From: Arthrobacter celericrescens
GTDB lineage: Bacteria; Actinomycetota; Actinomycetes; Actinomycetales; Micrococcaceae
Assembly: GCF_003614925.1 (NCBI RefSeq)
Contig: NZ_QYLP01000015.1
Span: 1 to 64,000, forward strand
Length of the DNA stretch: 64,000 nucleotides
Direction of reading: 5' to 3'
The notes under the pieces were generated by a model. The model was given only the letters and a program-made list of their open reading frames with translations. It made no database searches and was not told where the DNA came from. The translations under genes and the position numbers were made by a program. Positions 33,199 to 42,239 of the stretch are shown piece by piece. Each line of letters starts with the position of its first letter. Position 1 is the stretch's first letter.

Positions 33199-33705
33199 AT
33201 GAGTGTGATCCGTTCCGCAACCCCGGCCGACGTCCCCGCAATCCTCCAGATGATCCACGAACTGGCGGTGTACGAGAAAGAACCGGACGCGGTCAAGAAC
33301 ACCCCGGAGATGCTGCACGGTGCACTGTTCGGCGACAACCCGCGCGTGTATGCGAACATCGCCGAGAACGACGCCGGCGAGGTCAGGGGTTTCGCCCTGT
33401 GGTTCCTGAACTACTCCACCTGGGAGGGCGTGCACGGGATCTACCTCGAGGACCTCTACGTCACCCCGGAGGCCCGCGGCGAGGGCCACGGCAAGGCGCT
33501 GCTGCGGCACCTGGCCGCCACTGCCGTCGAGAACGGCTATGCGCGCGTGGAATGGAGCGTGCTCGACTGGAACGAACCGTCCATCGCCTTCTACAAGAGC
33601 CTGGGCGCCGTGCCCATGGACGAGTGGACCACTTTCCGGCTCACCGGCGACGCGCTGGCGTCCTTCGGCGCGGCTTCCCTCGGCGAAAGCCTGGCCCGTG
33701 GCTGA
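33199..33705 (+). CDS. GNAT-family N-acetyltransferase
   Basis: 168-residue acetyltransferase resembling diamine (spermidine/spermine-type) acetyltransferases. The acetyl-CoA loop is LYVTPEARGEGHGKALL (R/Q-x-x-G-x-G/A), followed by WSVLDWNEPSIAFYKSLGA, the usual C-terminal block. I chose the ATG at 33199, where family similarity begins. Its stop codon overlaps the next gene, so it forms a two-gene unit with the S33 peptidase. Amine substrate unknown. Confidence 0.9.
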   Translation: MSVIRSATPADVPAILQMIHELAVYEKEPDAVKNTPEMLHGALFGDNPRVYANIAENDAGEVRGFALWFLNYSTWEGVHGIYLEDLYVTPEARGEGHGKALLRHLAATAVENGYARVEWSVLDWNEPSIAFYKSLGAVPMDEWTTFRLTGDALASFGAASLGESLARG

Positions 33706-35050
33706 GGCATTTGCCGCCCTGACCACCGGGAACCCGGCGGCCACGTCCCTGGCCGCCGGCCACACCGTCGGCGCCCGCCACGAATTCCGCGGCGTCCGCA
33801 CCGTGGAGCATTTCTTCACGGTGCCGCTGGACCACGCGCGCCCCGCGGAAGCCGAGATCACCGTCTTCGCGCGCGAGTACGTGTCCGCGGATCACAACGA
33901 TGCCGAAGCCGCCGCCCTGCCCTGGCTGCTGTTCCTGCAGGGCGGACCCGGAGGCCGCGGCAACCGGGTCACGTCCCTTTCCGGGTGGATGAAGGCGGCT
34001 GCCCGCGACTTCCGGATCCTCATGCTGGACCAGCGGGGCACCGGCCTGTCCACCCCGTTGGACCGCAACACCCTGCCGCTGCGTGGCAGCGTGGACGAGC
34101 AGGCCGACTATCTGGCGTTCTTCCGGGCCGACTCTATAGTGGCCGACGCCGAGCTGATCCGGGCCGCCCTCGGCGCCGCACCCTGGACGGTGCTCGGGCA
34201 GAGCTTCGGCGGCTTCTGCGCCCTGAGCTACCTGTCATTCGCCCCGGCCGGGCTGAAGGAGGTCCTCATCACCGGCGGGCTGGCGCCCCTGCACGGCCCC
34301 GCGGACAGGGTCTACCGGGCCACGTTCCAGAGGGTGGCCGCTCGGAACGCCGAGTACTTCGCCTGGTACCCGGAGGACCGCGCACGGGTCACCCGGATCG
34401 TCCGCCACCTCGAGCTCCACGAGGAGCTGCTTCCCGACGGCAGCCGCCTCACTCCGGAGCGTTTCCAGATGGTCGGCTCCTTCCTGGGCGGCAACACGCG
34501 CGTGGACGCCCTCCACTACCTCCTTGAGGACGCCTTCGTGGCCACCCCGGACGGTGAACGGCTCTCCGATGCGTTCCTGGAGCAGGTGCGCGCCCAGGTG
34601 TCGCGGGCAGCCAACCCCTTGTACGCCGTGCTGCACGAATCGATCTACGGCCAAGGCCACGCCACGGACTGGGCTGCCTGGCGCGTGCTGGAGGAATTCC
34701 CGCAGTTCCGCCCGGATGCCGCCGAACCGCTGCTGACCGGTGAAATGGTCTACCCCTGGTACTTCGAACAGGACCCGGCGCTGCAGCCCTTGGCGGACGT
34801 CGCCGAACTACTCGCCGCGAAGCAGAACTGGGCTCCGCTGTACGACCCGGAGCAGTTGGCCGCCAACACGGTCCCCGTTGCCGCCGCGGTCTATAAGGAC
34901 GACATCTACGTCGACTACGAGCTGTCGATGGAGACCGCCGCAGCGGTCCGCGGCCTGCAGGCCTGGACCACCACTGACTTCCACCACGACGGCATCGGCG
35001 AAGACGGCGAAGGCATCTTCCGGCGGCTGCTCGGCATGGTCCGCGCTTAG
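33698..35050 (+). CDS. Prolyl aminopeptidase-like alpha/beta hydrolase (peptidase family S33)
   Basis: 450-residue hydrolase. Oxyanion-hole motif LQGGPGGRG near residue 79, DQRGTGLS near 110, nucleophile elbow GQSFGG with catalytic Ser near 171, candidate acid in the YKDDIYVD region and His in TDFHHDG near the C-terminus. Probably removes N-terminal proline from peptides; cytoplasmic, as no signal peptide is seen. The GTG start overlaps the GNAT stop by 8 bp. It ends 5 bp from the convergent MFS gene. Confidence 0.88.
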   Translation: MAEAFAALTTGNPAATSLAAGHTVGARHEFRGVRTVEHFFTVPLDHARPAEAEITVFAREYVSADHNDAEAAALPWLLFLQGGPGGRGNRVTSLSGWMKAAARDFRILMLDQRGTGLSTPLDRNTLPLRGSVDEQADYLAFFRADSIVADAELIRAALGAAPWTVLGQSFGGFCALSYLSFAPAGLKEVLITGGLAPLHGPADRVYRATFQRVAARNAEYFAWYPEDRARVTRIVRHLELHEELLPDGSRLTPERFQMVGSFLGGNTRVDALHYLLEDAFVATPDGERLSDAFLEQVRAQVSRAANPLYAVLHESIYGQGHATDWAAWRVLEEFPQFRPDAAEPLLTGEMVYPWYFEQDPALQPLADVAELLAAKQNWAPLYDPEQLAANTVPVAAAVYKDDIYVDYELSMETAAAVRGLQAWTTTDFHHDGIGEDGEGIFRRLLGMVRA

Positions 35051-35055
35051 GGCTC

Positions 35056-36369
35056 TTAAGCCGCCGCCGGCTCCTTGCGGAACATCCGCAGCAGGACCGC
35101 GGCGAGGACGACGGCGGCGAGGGCCAGTGCGGCCATATTGAGTCCCGGGTAGCCGAGCCAGGCCAGGAGCAGCCCGGAAAAGCCGCCGCCAACCGCGCCT
35201 GCTGCACCCATGAGGGTATCCGAGACGCCCTGCACGGTGACGCGTTCCTCCTGCGGCACGCTCTCGGCCAGCAGGGTCGACCCGGCGATGGTGGCGGCGG
35301 ACCACCCCAGGCCCAGAAGCACCAGGCCTGCAGTCACTGCCACGGGTTCGTGCTGCCCTAAGCCCGCCACGCATGCGGCGGCGATCAGCAGCACATAGCC
35401 CAGGCCGATGGTGGGAAGCCTGCCCGCCTTGTCCGTCAGCCAACCCATCAGCGGCGACAGCGCGAACATGCCGGCGATGTGCAGCGAGATCGTGAACCCG
35501 ATGATGGTCAGCGCGTCCGTTCCCATGGTGTGGCCGCCGTGCCCGGTCATTGGTCCCTCGACCAGCTGCTGCAGGTGCAGCGGCGTCATCGACATGACGC
35601 TGACCATGATGCCGTGCGCCGCCACCACCGACGCCAAGGCGAGCAGGGACATCGGCGAGGAACGGGCTGCCTTGAGCCCCAACGCCAGGGACCTGCGGCG
35701 CGGACCGGGGTTCCCGCCGTCGGGCTCTGTTCCACTCAGGCGGCGGGCGAGCAGCAGCGGATCCGGGCGCAACCCGGCGAGGAGCAAGGCGGCCGCCAGC
35801 AGGAGCCCCGCCACGGAGAAGATGAACGGCCCGGCGCTGGCCGGGAGCCCAAGCGCTTCGCCGACGGCGGCACCGGGCTGGATCAGGTTGGGTCCGGCGA
35901 CGGCGCCGATGGTGATGGACCAGACCACCGTGGACAGGTCGCGGCCGCGGCGCGCCGGATCGGCGAGGTCGACGGCGGCGAAACGGGCTTGCAGGTTCGC
36001 CGCGGATCCGAGGCCCAGCAGTGCGCCGCCCAGCAGGAGCAGCGGGAAGCTGCCGGCGGTGGCCGACACGATGACGAAGAGCGCGCCGATCATCGCGGCG
36101 AGCATGCCGGTGACAAGCCCTATGCGCCGGCCGCGGCGTTCGGCCAGACCTGCCAAAGGCAGGGCGGCGACGGCGGCGGCGAGGGTCAGGACCGTGGTCA
36201 CCGAACCGGCCCACGCTTCCGAGCCGCTGAGCTGCACCGCGAGCAGAGAGCCGATGGAGAGGGTGGCGCCGTTGCCGATGCCGCTGAGCAGTTGCGCCGC
36301 GCTCAGGAGGACGACGGAACGGCGCTGGACGGCTGCGGGGTCGATGGTTTCAGTCGGAGTCAAAGCCAC
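35056..36369 (-). CDS. MFS transporter
   Basis: 437-residue major facilitator with about 12 hydrophobic helices. The loop-2/3 motif AGLAERRGRRIGLVTG (a G-x-x-x-D/E-R-x-G-R-R variant) is in the first half, and a related GWLTDKAGRLPTIG in the second. GTG start at 36369 with no clear SD but TATGCT 6 nt upstream; frames upstream of this are not conserved. Drug or metabolite exporter; substrate unknown. Confidence 0.9.
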   Translation of the reverse strand: MALTPTETIDPAAVQRRSVVLLSAAQLLSGIGNGATLSIGSLLAVQLSGSEAWAGSVTTVLTLAAAVAALPLAGLAERRGRRIGLVTGMLAAMIGALFVIVSATAGSFPLLLLGGALLGLGSAANLQARFAAVDLADPARRGRDLSTVVWSITIGAVAGPNLIQPGAAVGEALGLPASAGPFIFSVAGLLLAAALLLAGLRPDPLLLARRLSGTEPDGGNPGPRRRSLALGLKAARSSPMSLLALASVVAAHGIMVSVMSMTPLHLQQLVEGPMTGHGGHTMGTDALTIIGFTISLHIAGMFALSPLMGWLTDKAGRLPTIGLGYVLLIAAACVAGLGQHEPVAVTAGLVLLGLGWSAATIAGSTLLAESVPQEERVTVQGVSDTLMGAAGAVGGGFSGLLLAWLGYPGLNMAALALAAVVLAAVLLRMFRKEPAAA

Positions 36370-36375
36370 TACCCG

Positions 36376-36381
36376 AGCATA
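36376..36381 (-). promoter_or_regulatory. Leaderless -10 element of the MFS gene
   Basis: TATGCT (TANNNT) ends 6 nt before the GTG start on the minus strand. Confidence 0.5.
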
Positions 36382-36415
36382 TCCCCGCAGCGCCCGGGCA
36401 GCTCCCGGATACGCC

Positions 36416-36446
36416 GGAACCCCGGTCACATGGTGACCGGGGTTCC
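36416..36446 (-). terminator. terC terminator
   Basis: Perfect 14-bp inverted repeat with a 3-nt loop (36416-36429 and 36433-36446), 40 bp after the terC stop. No T-run, as is common in actinobacteria. Confidence 0.65.
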
Positions 36447-36485
36447 AGACAAGGGTGCGGGGCGGCGTCAGTCGACGTCGCTGTG

Positions 36486-37514
36486 TCAGTCCACGTCGCT
36501 GAGGCTCTTGCGGGAGTCCTCTTCGAGGCGGGCGTCCAGCTTGGACTGCTTGGCCGCCGGGCTGAGCAGGCTGGCCACCACCGCGATGACGATGGTGCCG
36601 ATGATGACTGCCAGCGACACGAAGGTGGGGATCTCCGGGGCCCACTCGATGTGGTGGCCGCCGTTGATGAACGGCAGTTCGTTGACGTGCATCGCGTGCA
36701 GCACCAGCTTCACGCCGATGAAGGCCAGGATGACCGACAGCGCGTGCTTGAGGTAGACCAGGCGGTTCATGAGGCCGCCCAGCAGGAAGTAGAGCTGGCG
36801 CAGGCCCATGAGGGCGAAGATGTTGGCCGTGAACACGATGAAGGCGCTCTGGGTGAGGCCGAAGATCGCCGGGATGGAGTCCACGGCGAACAGGAGGTCG
36901 GTCATGCCGATGGTCACGAAGACGATCAGCATCGGGGTGAAGACCTTCTTGCCGTCTACCGTGGTGCGCAGCTTGCCGCCGTCGAACTTCTCGGACATCG
37001 GCAGGACCTTGCGAAGGCGGGCCACCAGCGGGTTCTCGGCGCCCTCTTCCTCGTCATGGCCGTCGTCCTTGGCCTGCTTCCAGGCGGTCCAGAGCAGGAA
37101 GGCGCCGAAGATGTAGAACACCCAGCTGAACTGCTCGATGACCACGGCGCCCAAGGCGATGAAGATGCCGCGCAGGATCAGGGCGATGATGATGCCCACC
37201 ATCAGCACTTCCTGCTGGTACTTACGGGGCACCGCGAAGCGGGCCATGATGATGATGAACACGAACAGGTTGTCGATGCTCAGGCTGTACTCGGTGACCC
37301 AGCCGGCGACGAACTGGCTGCCGTGCTCGACGCCGGCGAACGCGAACATGGCGCCGGCGAAGGCCAGGGCCAGGGCGACGTAGAAGGCCACCCACAGGCC
37401 GGCCTCCTTCATGGAAGGTTCGTGCGGGCGCTTGACCACCAGCAGGAGGTCGACGAGCAGGATGATTCCGAGGACGACAAACGAGCCGACCTCGAACCAG
37501 ACGGGAAGCTGCAT
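36486..37514 (-). CDS. TerC-family integral membrane protein (Alx-like)
   Basis: 342-residue protein with 7-9 membrane helices. The two conserved acidic helix motifs are EYSLSIDNLFVF and LFAVDSIPAIFGL. Older tellurium-resistance annotation aside, TerC/Alx proteins export manganese or supply it to exported enzymes. A manganese riboswitch just upstream fits that role. The ATG follows AAAGG. The stop region is duplicated in tandem just downstream. Confident on family, moderate on metal function. Confidence 0.92.
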   Translation of the reverse strand: MQLPVWFEVGSFVVLGIILLVDLLLVVKRPHEPSMKEAGLWVAFYVALALAFAGAMFAFAGVEHGSQFVAGWVTEYSLSIDNLFVFIIIMARFAVPRKYQQEVLMVGIIIALILRGIFIALGAVVIEQFSWVFYIFGAFLLWTAWKQAKDDGHDEEEGAENPLVARLRKVLPMSEKFDGGKLRTTVDGKKVFTPMLIVFVTIGMTDLLFAVDSIPAIFGLTQSAFIVFTANIFALMGLRQLYFLLGGLMNRLVYLKHALSVILAFIGVKLVLHAMHVNELPFINGGHHIEWAPEIPTFVSLAVIIGTIVIAVVASLLSPAAKQSKLDARLEEDSRKSLSDVD

Positions 37515-37533
37515 GAAAAAAGCCTTTCGCAGG

Positions 37534-37668
37534 GTACGTCGATGCGGTGTAAGTCTCTCCGGCCTGCCGGCGCACTTGGTGCAGATTTGGCGGCCCGCTG
37601 CGTCCGGCGAGGCATCTGTGCCTGGCGTGTTGACGGACGTAGCGCTCGGGATACTCCCCTACGTTCCC
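37534..37668 (-). ncRNA. yybP-ykoY manganese riboswitch upstream of terC
   Basis: The minus-strand leader of terC contains the class hallmarks in order: GGGGAGTA in the first internal loop, CCGTCAACACG in the middle, a GC-rich hairpin, and GAGACTTAC before the closing strand. These closely match the yybP-ykoY (Mn2+-sensing) aptamer. The switch occupies almost the whole 165-bp gap between uvrB and terC. It probably turns terC on when Mn2+ is high. Confidence 0.9.
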
Positions 37669-37679
37669 ACCACTTTACC

Positions 37680-39812
37680 CTAGGCGTGTCCGGCGGACTG
37701 CATTTGACGCAGCTCCCGCTTCAGTTCACCTACTTCATCGCGCAGCCGGGCGGCGATTTCGAACTGCAGTTCCGCGGCCGCGGAGTGCATCTGTTCGGTG
37801 AGCTGCTCGATGAGTCCCACGAGGTCTTCGGCCGGCGCCGCGGCGAGTCCGTCGCTGCGCACGGTGGCTGCGCCCTTCTTGGCCCCCTTGCCGGCCTTCG
37901 CGCCGGGCTTGGCCGCCCCGGTAATACCGCGCTTGCCCTTGCCGTAGTCGAAGCTGCCCAACAGCGCATCGGTATCGGCATCTTCCCGGGCCAGCTGGTC
38001 GGTGATGTCTGCGATCTTCTTGCGCAGCGGCTGGGGGTCGATGCCGTTTTCGGTATTGAACTTCACCTGGATGTCGCGGCGCCGGTTGGTTTCCTCGATG
38101 GCGTGGGCCATGGAATCGGTGATCCGGTCCGCGTACATGTGCACCTGGCCGGAGACGTTACGCGCGGCACGGCCGATGGTCTGGATCAGCGAGGTGGAGG
38201 AGCGCAGGAAGCCTTCCTTGTCCGCGTCCAGGATGCTCACGAGGGAGACTTCCGGCAGGTCCAGGCCTTCGCGGAGCAGGTTGATGCCGACCAGGACGTC
38301 GAACACGCCCAGCCGCAGTTCCCTCAGGAGTTCCACGCGGCGCAGGGTGTCGACGTCGGAGTGCAGGTACTGGACCTTGATGCCGTGGCCGAGCAGGTAG
38401 TCGGTGAGGTCCTCGGCCATGCGCTTGGTGAGGGTGGTGACCAGGACGCGTTCGTCCCGGTCCACGCGGGTGCGGATCTCCCCGAGGAGGTCGTCGATCT
38501 GGCCCTTGGTGGGCTTGACGACAACTTCGGGGTCGATCAGGCCGGTGGGGCGGATGATCTGCTGCACGAAGCCGTCCGCCTTGCCGAGCTCGTACTTGCC
38601 GGGGGTGGCCGACAGGTAGACGGTCTGGCCGATGCGCTCCAGGAACTCGTCCCACTTCAACGGCCGGTTGTCCATGGCTGACGGCAGCCGGAAGCCGTGG
38701 TCCACCAAGGTGCGCTTGCGGGACATGTCGCCCTCATACATGGCGCCGATCTGAGGGACGGTCACGTGGGATTCGTCGATGACGAGCAGGAAGTCGTCCG
38801 GGAAATAGTCCAGGAGGCAGTGCGGCGCGGTGCCGGAACCGCGGCCGTCGATGTGCCGGGAGTAGTTCTCGATGCCGTTGCAGAAACCCATCTGCTGCAT
38901 CATTTCGAGGTCGTACGTGGTGCGCATGCGCAGGCGCTGCGCCTCGACCAGCTTGTTCTGCCCTTCCAGCACCTTGAGCCGCTCGGCCAGTTCGTCCTCG
39001 ATGCCCGTGATGGCCCTGCCCATCCGTTCCGGACCGGCGACGTAGTGCGAGGCCGGGAACACATACATCTCGGTCTCTTCCCGGATGACCTCCCCCGTCA
39101 CCGGGTGCAGGGTGTAGATGTTCTCGATCTCGTCGCCGAAGAACTCGATCCGCAGCGCCAGTTCCTCGTACATGGGGATGATTTCCACAGTGTCGCCCCG
39201 CACCCGGAAGGTGCCGCGGTGGAAGTCCATGTCATTGCGGGCGTACTGCATGGACACGAACTTCCGAAGGAGATCATCGCGGTTCATTTCCGCGCCTTTG
39301 CGCAGCGTCACCATCCCGGCGATGTACTCTTCCGGCGTGCCGAGGCCGTAAATGCAGGACACGGTGGCGACCACGATAACGTCCCGCCGGGTGAGCAGGG
39401 CGTTGGTGGCCGAGTGCCGGAGACGCTCCACTTCCTCGTTGATGGAGGAGTCCTTTTCGATGAAGGTGTCCGTCTGCGGGACGTAGGCCTCGGGCTGGTA
39501 GTAGTCGTAGTAGGAGACGAAGTATTCCACCGCGTTGTTGGGCAGCAGTTCCCGGAATTCGTTGGCCAGCTGCGCCGCGAGGGTCTTATTCTGCACCATC
39601 ACCAGGGTGGGCCGCTGGACCTGTTCGATCAGCCAGGCCGTGGTGGCGCTCTTGCCGGTACCGGTGGCCCCAAGGAGCACGACGTCCTTCTCACCGTTGT
39701 TGATGCGTTCAGTCAGCTCTGCGATGGCGGCCGGCTGGTCACCGGCGGGCTGGTACTCGCTGACGACTTCGAAGGGCGCGACGACTCGGTTGATTTCCTG
39801 GGCGAGGCTCAT
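37680..39812 (-). CDS. uvrB: Excinuclease ABC subunit B
   Basis: Damage-verifying helicase of nucleotide excision repair. Walker A GATGTGKS is near residue 48. The [12 protein letters not shown] block of the damage-probing beta-hairpin follows. Helicase motif VI (QTIGRAARN) and the C-terminal UVR motif for UvrC contact are intact. 710 residues. No SD; TAGATT lies 6 nt upstream of the ATG and a long palindrome lies at its -35 region. Divergent from the Rid gene. Confidence 0.98.
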   Translation of the reverse strand: MSLAQEINRVVAPFEVVSEYQPAGDQPAAIAELTERINNGEKDVVLLGATGTGKSATTAWLIEQVQRPTLVMVQNKTLAAQLANEFRELLPNNAVEYFVSYYDYYQPEAYVPQTDTFIEKDSSINEEVERLRHSATNALLTRRDVIVVATVSCIYGLGTPEEYIAGMVTLRKGAEMNRDDLLRKFVSMQYARNDMDFHRGTFRVRGDTVEIIPMYEELALRIEFFGDEIENIYTLHPVTGEVIREETEMYVFPASHYVAGPERMGRAITGIEDELAERLKVLEGQNKLVEAQRLRMRTTYDLEMMQQMGFCNGIENYSRHIDGRGSGTAPHCLLDYFPDDFLLVIDESHVTVPQIGAMYEGDMSRKRTLVDHGFRLPSAMDNRPLKWDEFLERIGQTVYLSATPGKYELGKADGFVQQIIRPTGLIDPEVVVKPTKGQIDDLLGEIRTRVDRDERVLVTTLTKRMAEDLTDYLLGHGIKVQYLHSDVDTLRRVELLRELRLGVFDVLVGINLLREGLDLPEVSLVSILDADKEGFLRSSTSLIQTIGRAARNVSGQVHMYADRITDSMAHAIEETNRRRDIQVKFNTENGIDPQPLRKKIADITDQLAREDADTDALLGSFDYGKGKRGITGAAKPGAKAGKGAKKGAATVRSDGLAAAPAEDLVGLIEQLTEQMHSAAAELQFEIAARLRDEVGELKRELRQMQSAGHA

Positions 39813-39818
39813 GCATCA

Positions 39819-39824
39819 AATCTA
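39819..39824 (-). promoter_or_regulatory. Leaderless -10 element of uvrB
   Basis: TAGATT (TANNNT) ends 6 nt before the uvrB ATG. Confidence 0.6.
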
Positions 39825-39832
39825 CCCCTGCC

Positions 39833-39853
39833 CGCGGACAGTTACTGTCCGCG
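39833..39853. promoter_or_regulatory. 21-bp near-perfect palindrome on the uvrB promoter
   Basis: Two 10-bp arms (39833-39842 and 39844-39853) around a single base. The minus-strand arm contains CTGTCCGCG spaced exactly 8 nt from the uvrB -10, recalling the TTGTCRGTG-N8-TANNNT DNA-damage (PafBC-type) promoter with 6 of 9 matches. Confidence 0.5.
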
Positions 39854-39895
39854 TTCCGGCGGCACTTTACGCCGCCTGCGTGGCAGGATGGCGCC

Positions 39896-40294
39896 ATGGA
39901 AATCACCTTCGTGCAGCCCGACGGGCTGGTCCGCAGCCCCGCCTTCAGCCACGCCGCCGTCGTCCCGGCAGGTGCCACCACCATCTACCTGGGTGGCCAG
40001 AACGGCGTGGACGCCAACGGCGTCCTTGTCTCGGACGATGTTGCCGAGCAGTCACTCAGGGCCATCGCGAATGCCCGGATTGCCCTGGAGGCGGCCGGGG
40101 CGTCCCTGGCCGATGTGGTGCAGTGGACCGTGCTCATCCATGTCGACGCCGATCTCTCCGCGGCCTACGGTGCCATCGCGCCACAGTTGGCCAGGGAAGG
40201 CGCCCCGCCGCTGGTCACCGCAGCGCGTGTGGCCGCCCTCGGCCTCCCTGGCGCCCTCATCGAGGTGAGCGCCATCGCGGCGGTGTTGCCCTGA
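39896..40294 (+). CDS. Rid-family (YjgF/UK114) protein lacking the catalytic arginine
   Basis: 132-residue trimeric-fold protein related to RidA enamine/imine deaminases. The family C-terminal block (PPLVTAARVAALGLPGALIE) is clear, but the position aligned to E. coli RidA Arg105 is Ala (AARVAAL). It therefore belongs with Rid subgroups that lack canonical deaminase activity. ATG start; a CAGGAT 6 nt upstream resembles the leaderless pattern. Divergent from uvrB. Confidence 0.87.
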   Translation: MEITFVQPDGLVRSPAFSHAAVVPAGATTIYLGGQNGVDANGVLVSDDVAEQSLRAIANARIALEAAGASLADVVQWTVLIHVDADLSAAYGAIAPQLAREGAPPLVTAARVAALGLPGALIEVSAIAAVLP

Positions 40295-40313
40295 CGCTTC
40301 GGGTTCTCCGCGA

Positions 40314-41522
40314 TCAGGAGTACGACGGCGGCTGCCAGCCGCTGCTTCGGGCCCAGGCTTCCATGCGTGGCAGCGCCTGCCCGGTGAACCAGGGTTCCTT
40401 CGCTTCGGCGTAACGGGCGGTGCCGGTGTCGTCGGCGAACTGCGCAGACAGTTGTTCCTTGTGCCCGGCGTAATCCGCCCGGGCCTCCGCGTCGGAGCGC
40501 AGCCAGTCCCGGAACAGGAGGGCGTACCGCCAGCCCGGGCTGCCGGCCACGCGGAGGTGGACATTGGCCGCCTGGCCCGGGTCGGCGTTCGCGTGGAGCC
40601 GTTTCTGCCAGAGGTCCGGATCTTCGAGTCCGGGTTTGGCCGTGTCCCGCCATGCACCGGGCACCGCGGGGAAGCCGGCCTCCGCCAGCGCGGGCGTGAG
40701 GCTGTCCGCCGTCGCGAGCGAATCGACGGTGAGCTGCAGGTCGATGACGTCCTTGGCGGGCAGCCCGGGGACCGCCGTCGAGCCGATGTGGTCGACGGCC
40801 AGCAGCTCTGGGGCGGCCCGGCGGATCCGGGCGGCGAGGCGTTCGGCGACGGCGGGCCAGGCCGGGTCGGGCGGCAGCAGCCGGGCGCCGCCCGGGCGTT
40901 CCGCTCGCGTGCCGGCGGCGAGGTTCGCGGCGAAAGGCAGCAGCCGCTCAGTCCACAGGCGGTCCACCCGGGCCACGATGTCCTCCCGTGTCCCGGCGTT
41001 CTCCAGGACCACGTCGGCTGCCGCCAGCCGTTCTTCGCGGGTGGCCTGAGCCGCGATCCGGGACCGTGCTTCGGCCTCGGCCATGCCACGGCGTCCGGTC
41101 ATCCTTTCGACGCGGAGTTCTTCCGGTGCGTCGACCACGACCACCAGATGGAAGCTGCTCCCCTGCCCTGTTTCGACGAGCAGCGGGATGTCCTGGACCA
41201 CGATGTCCCCGGGGGACGCGGCTTCAAGGAGTTCGGCCGCACGGGCGCGGACGAGCGGGTGGACGATGCCGTTGAGGACCTCGCGCCGTGCGGGGTCGGC
41301 GAACACGATCCCGCCCAGCCGGGCACGGTCCAGACCGCCGTCCGGATCCACGATGTCCGGGCCGAAGGCGTCCACGATCCGGCGGAGGCCCTCGGTGCCG
41401 GGCTCCACGACTTCGCGGGCGATCACGTCGGCATCGACCAACACCGCCCCGAGCTCCCGGAACCGCTGGGCCACAAGGGATTTTCCGGAGGCGATCCCGC
41501 CGGTGAGTCCGATTTTCAACAC
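40314..41522 (-). CDS. coaE: Dephospho-CoA kinase fused to GrpB/UPF0157 domain
   Basis: Last step of coenzyme A synthesis. N-terminal CoaE domain (residues 1-200): P-loop GLTGGIASGKS, VDADVIAREVV, and LVETG/FHLVVVVD blocks. C-terminal GrpB/UPF0157 nucleotidyltransferase-like domain (about 215-395) includes VDHIGSTAVPGLPAKDVIDLQ. This two-domain fusion is known from other actinobacteria, including Mycobacterium tuberculosis. 402 residues. The GTG start is 26 bp from the divergent YigZ start, with TAAGGT 6 nt upstream. Confidence 0.95.
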   Translation of the reverse strand: MLKIGLTGGIASGKSLVAQRFRELGAVLVDADVIAREVVEPGTEGLRRIVDAFGPDIVDPDGGLDRARLGGIVFADPARREVLNGIVHPLVRARAAELLEAASPGDIVVQDIPLLVETGQGSSFHLVVVVDAPEELRVERMTGRRGMAEAEARSRIAAQATREERLAAADVVLENAGTREDIVARVDRLWTERLLPFAANLAAGTRAERPGGARLLPPDPAWPAVAERLAARIRRAAPELLAVDHIGSTAVPGLPAKDVIDLQLTVDSLATADSLTPALAEAGFPAVPGAWRDTAKPGLEDPDLWQKRLHANADPGQAANVHLRVAGSPGWRYALLFRDWLRSDAEARADYAGHKEQLSAQFADDTGTARYAEAKEPWFTGQALPRMEAWARSSGWQPPSYS

Positions 41523-41528
41523 TCTTCC

Positions 41529-41534
41529 ACCTTA
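41529..41534 (-). promoter_or_regulatory. Leaderless -10 element of coaE
   Basis: TAAGGT ends 6 nt before the coaE GTG. It lies 2 bp from the divergent YigZ -10 element. Confidence 0.5.
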
Positions 41535-41536
41535 CT

Positions 41537-41542
41537 TAAACT
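41537..41542 (+). promoter_or_regulatory. Leaderless -10 element of the YigZ gene
   Basis: TAAACT ends 6 nt before the GTG at 41549; there is no SD. Back to back with the coaE -10. Confidence 0.55.
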
Positions 41543-41548
41543 GGCCCA

Positions 41549-42235
41549 GTGCCAGAACAAGAGAGCCGGGCCACGGCGTACACCACCCTTGCGGCCGGCG
41601 GCGACCTCCGCCATGAACTCGAGATCAAACGCTCACGCTTCATCACCGTGCTGCGCCGTTCCGCCGACGAGGACGCGGCCCGGTCCCTCGTGGCGGACCT
41701 GCGCAAGGAGTTCCATGACGCGCGGCACCACTGCTCTGCCTTCGTGCTCGGAGCCGACCGCGACATCCAGCGTTCCAGCGACGACGGCGAACCGTCGGGC
41801 ACGGCAGGCATTCCGATGCTGGAGGCCTTGATCAAACGCGAGACCCTGCCCGGGGTGAGCGACCTGAGCGACATCAGTGCCGTCGTCGTGCGCTATTTCG
41901 GCGGGATCCTCCTGGGCGCCGGCGGGCTGGTCCGTGCCTATTCCGAATCGGTGTCCTCGGCGCTGGACGCCGCGCCGCTGGTGCGGCGGAGCCGGCTGCG
42001 GATCTGCGCGGTGCCCGTTCCGCACGCCCAGGCCGGACGGCTGGAGAACGAGCTGCGGGCGGCGGGATTCGTTATGGCGGACAGCAGCTACGAGGCGGTG
42101 AACACGGTGCTGCGGCTCGCGTTGCCGGACAACGTAGCGGATATCGCCGACGCCGGTGCACGCCTTGCCGCGCTGACGGCCGGGAGCGCCGAGCTGCTGC
42201 CCCAGGGCACCGAATGGATCGACACGGCTTCCTAA
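41549..42235 (+). CDS. YigZ/IMPACT family protein
   Basis: 228-residue protein of the UPF0029/IMPACT family. The N-terminal domain carries the signature RHHCSAFVLG and DDGEPSGTAGIPML, followed by VVVRYFGGILLGAGGLVRAYS. A C-terminal ferredoxin-like domain follows. Eukaryotic IMPACT modulates Gcn2; the bacterial role is unresolved, with suggestions of ribosome or RNA association. GTG start without SD, probably leaderless. Confidence 0.92.
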   Translation: MPEQESRATAYTTLAAGGDLRHELEIKRSRFITVLRRSADEDAARSLVADLRKEFHDARHHCSAFVLGADRDIQRSSDDGEPSGTAGIPMLEALIKRETLPGVSDLSDISAVVVRYFGGILLGAGGLVRAYSESVSSALDAAPLVRRSRLRICAVPVPHAQAGRLENELRAAGFVMADSSYEAVNTVLRLALPDNVADIADAGARLAALTAGSAELLPQGTEWIDTAS

Positions 42236-42239
42236 CCGC

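Noticed and set aside
36479..38681. Plus-strand 732-codon frame across terC, the riboswitch and uvrB
   Set aside because: It runs antisense through two certain genes and a structured RNA; His/Asp/Glu-rich without homology.
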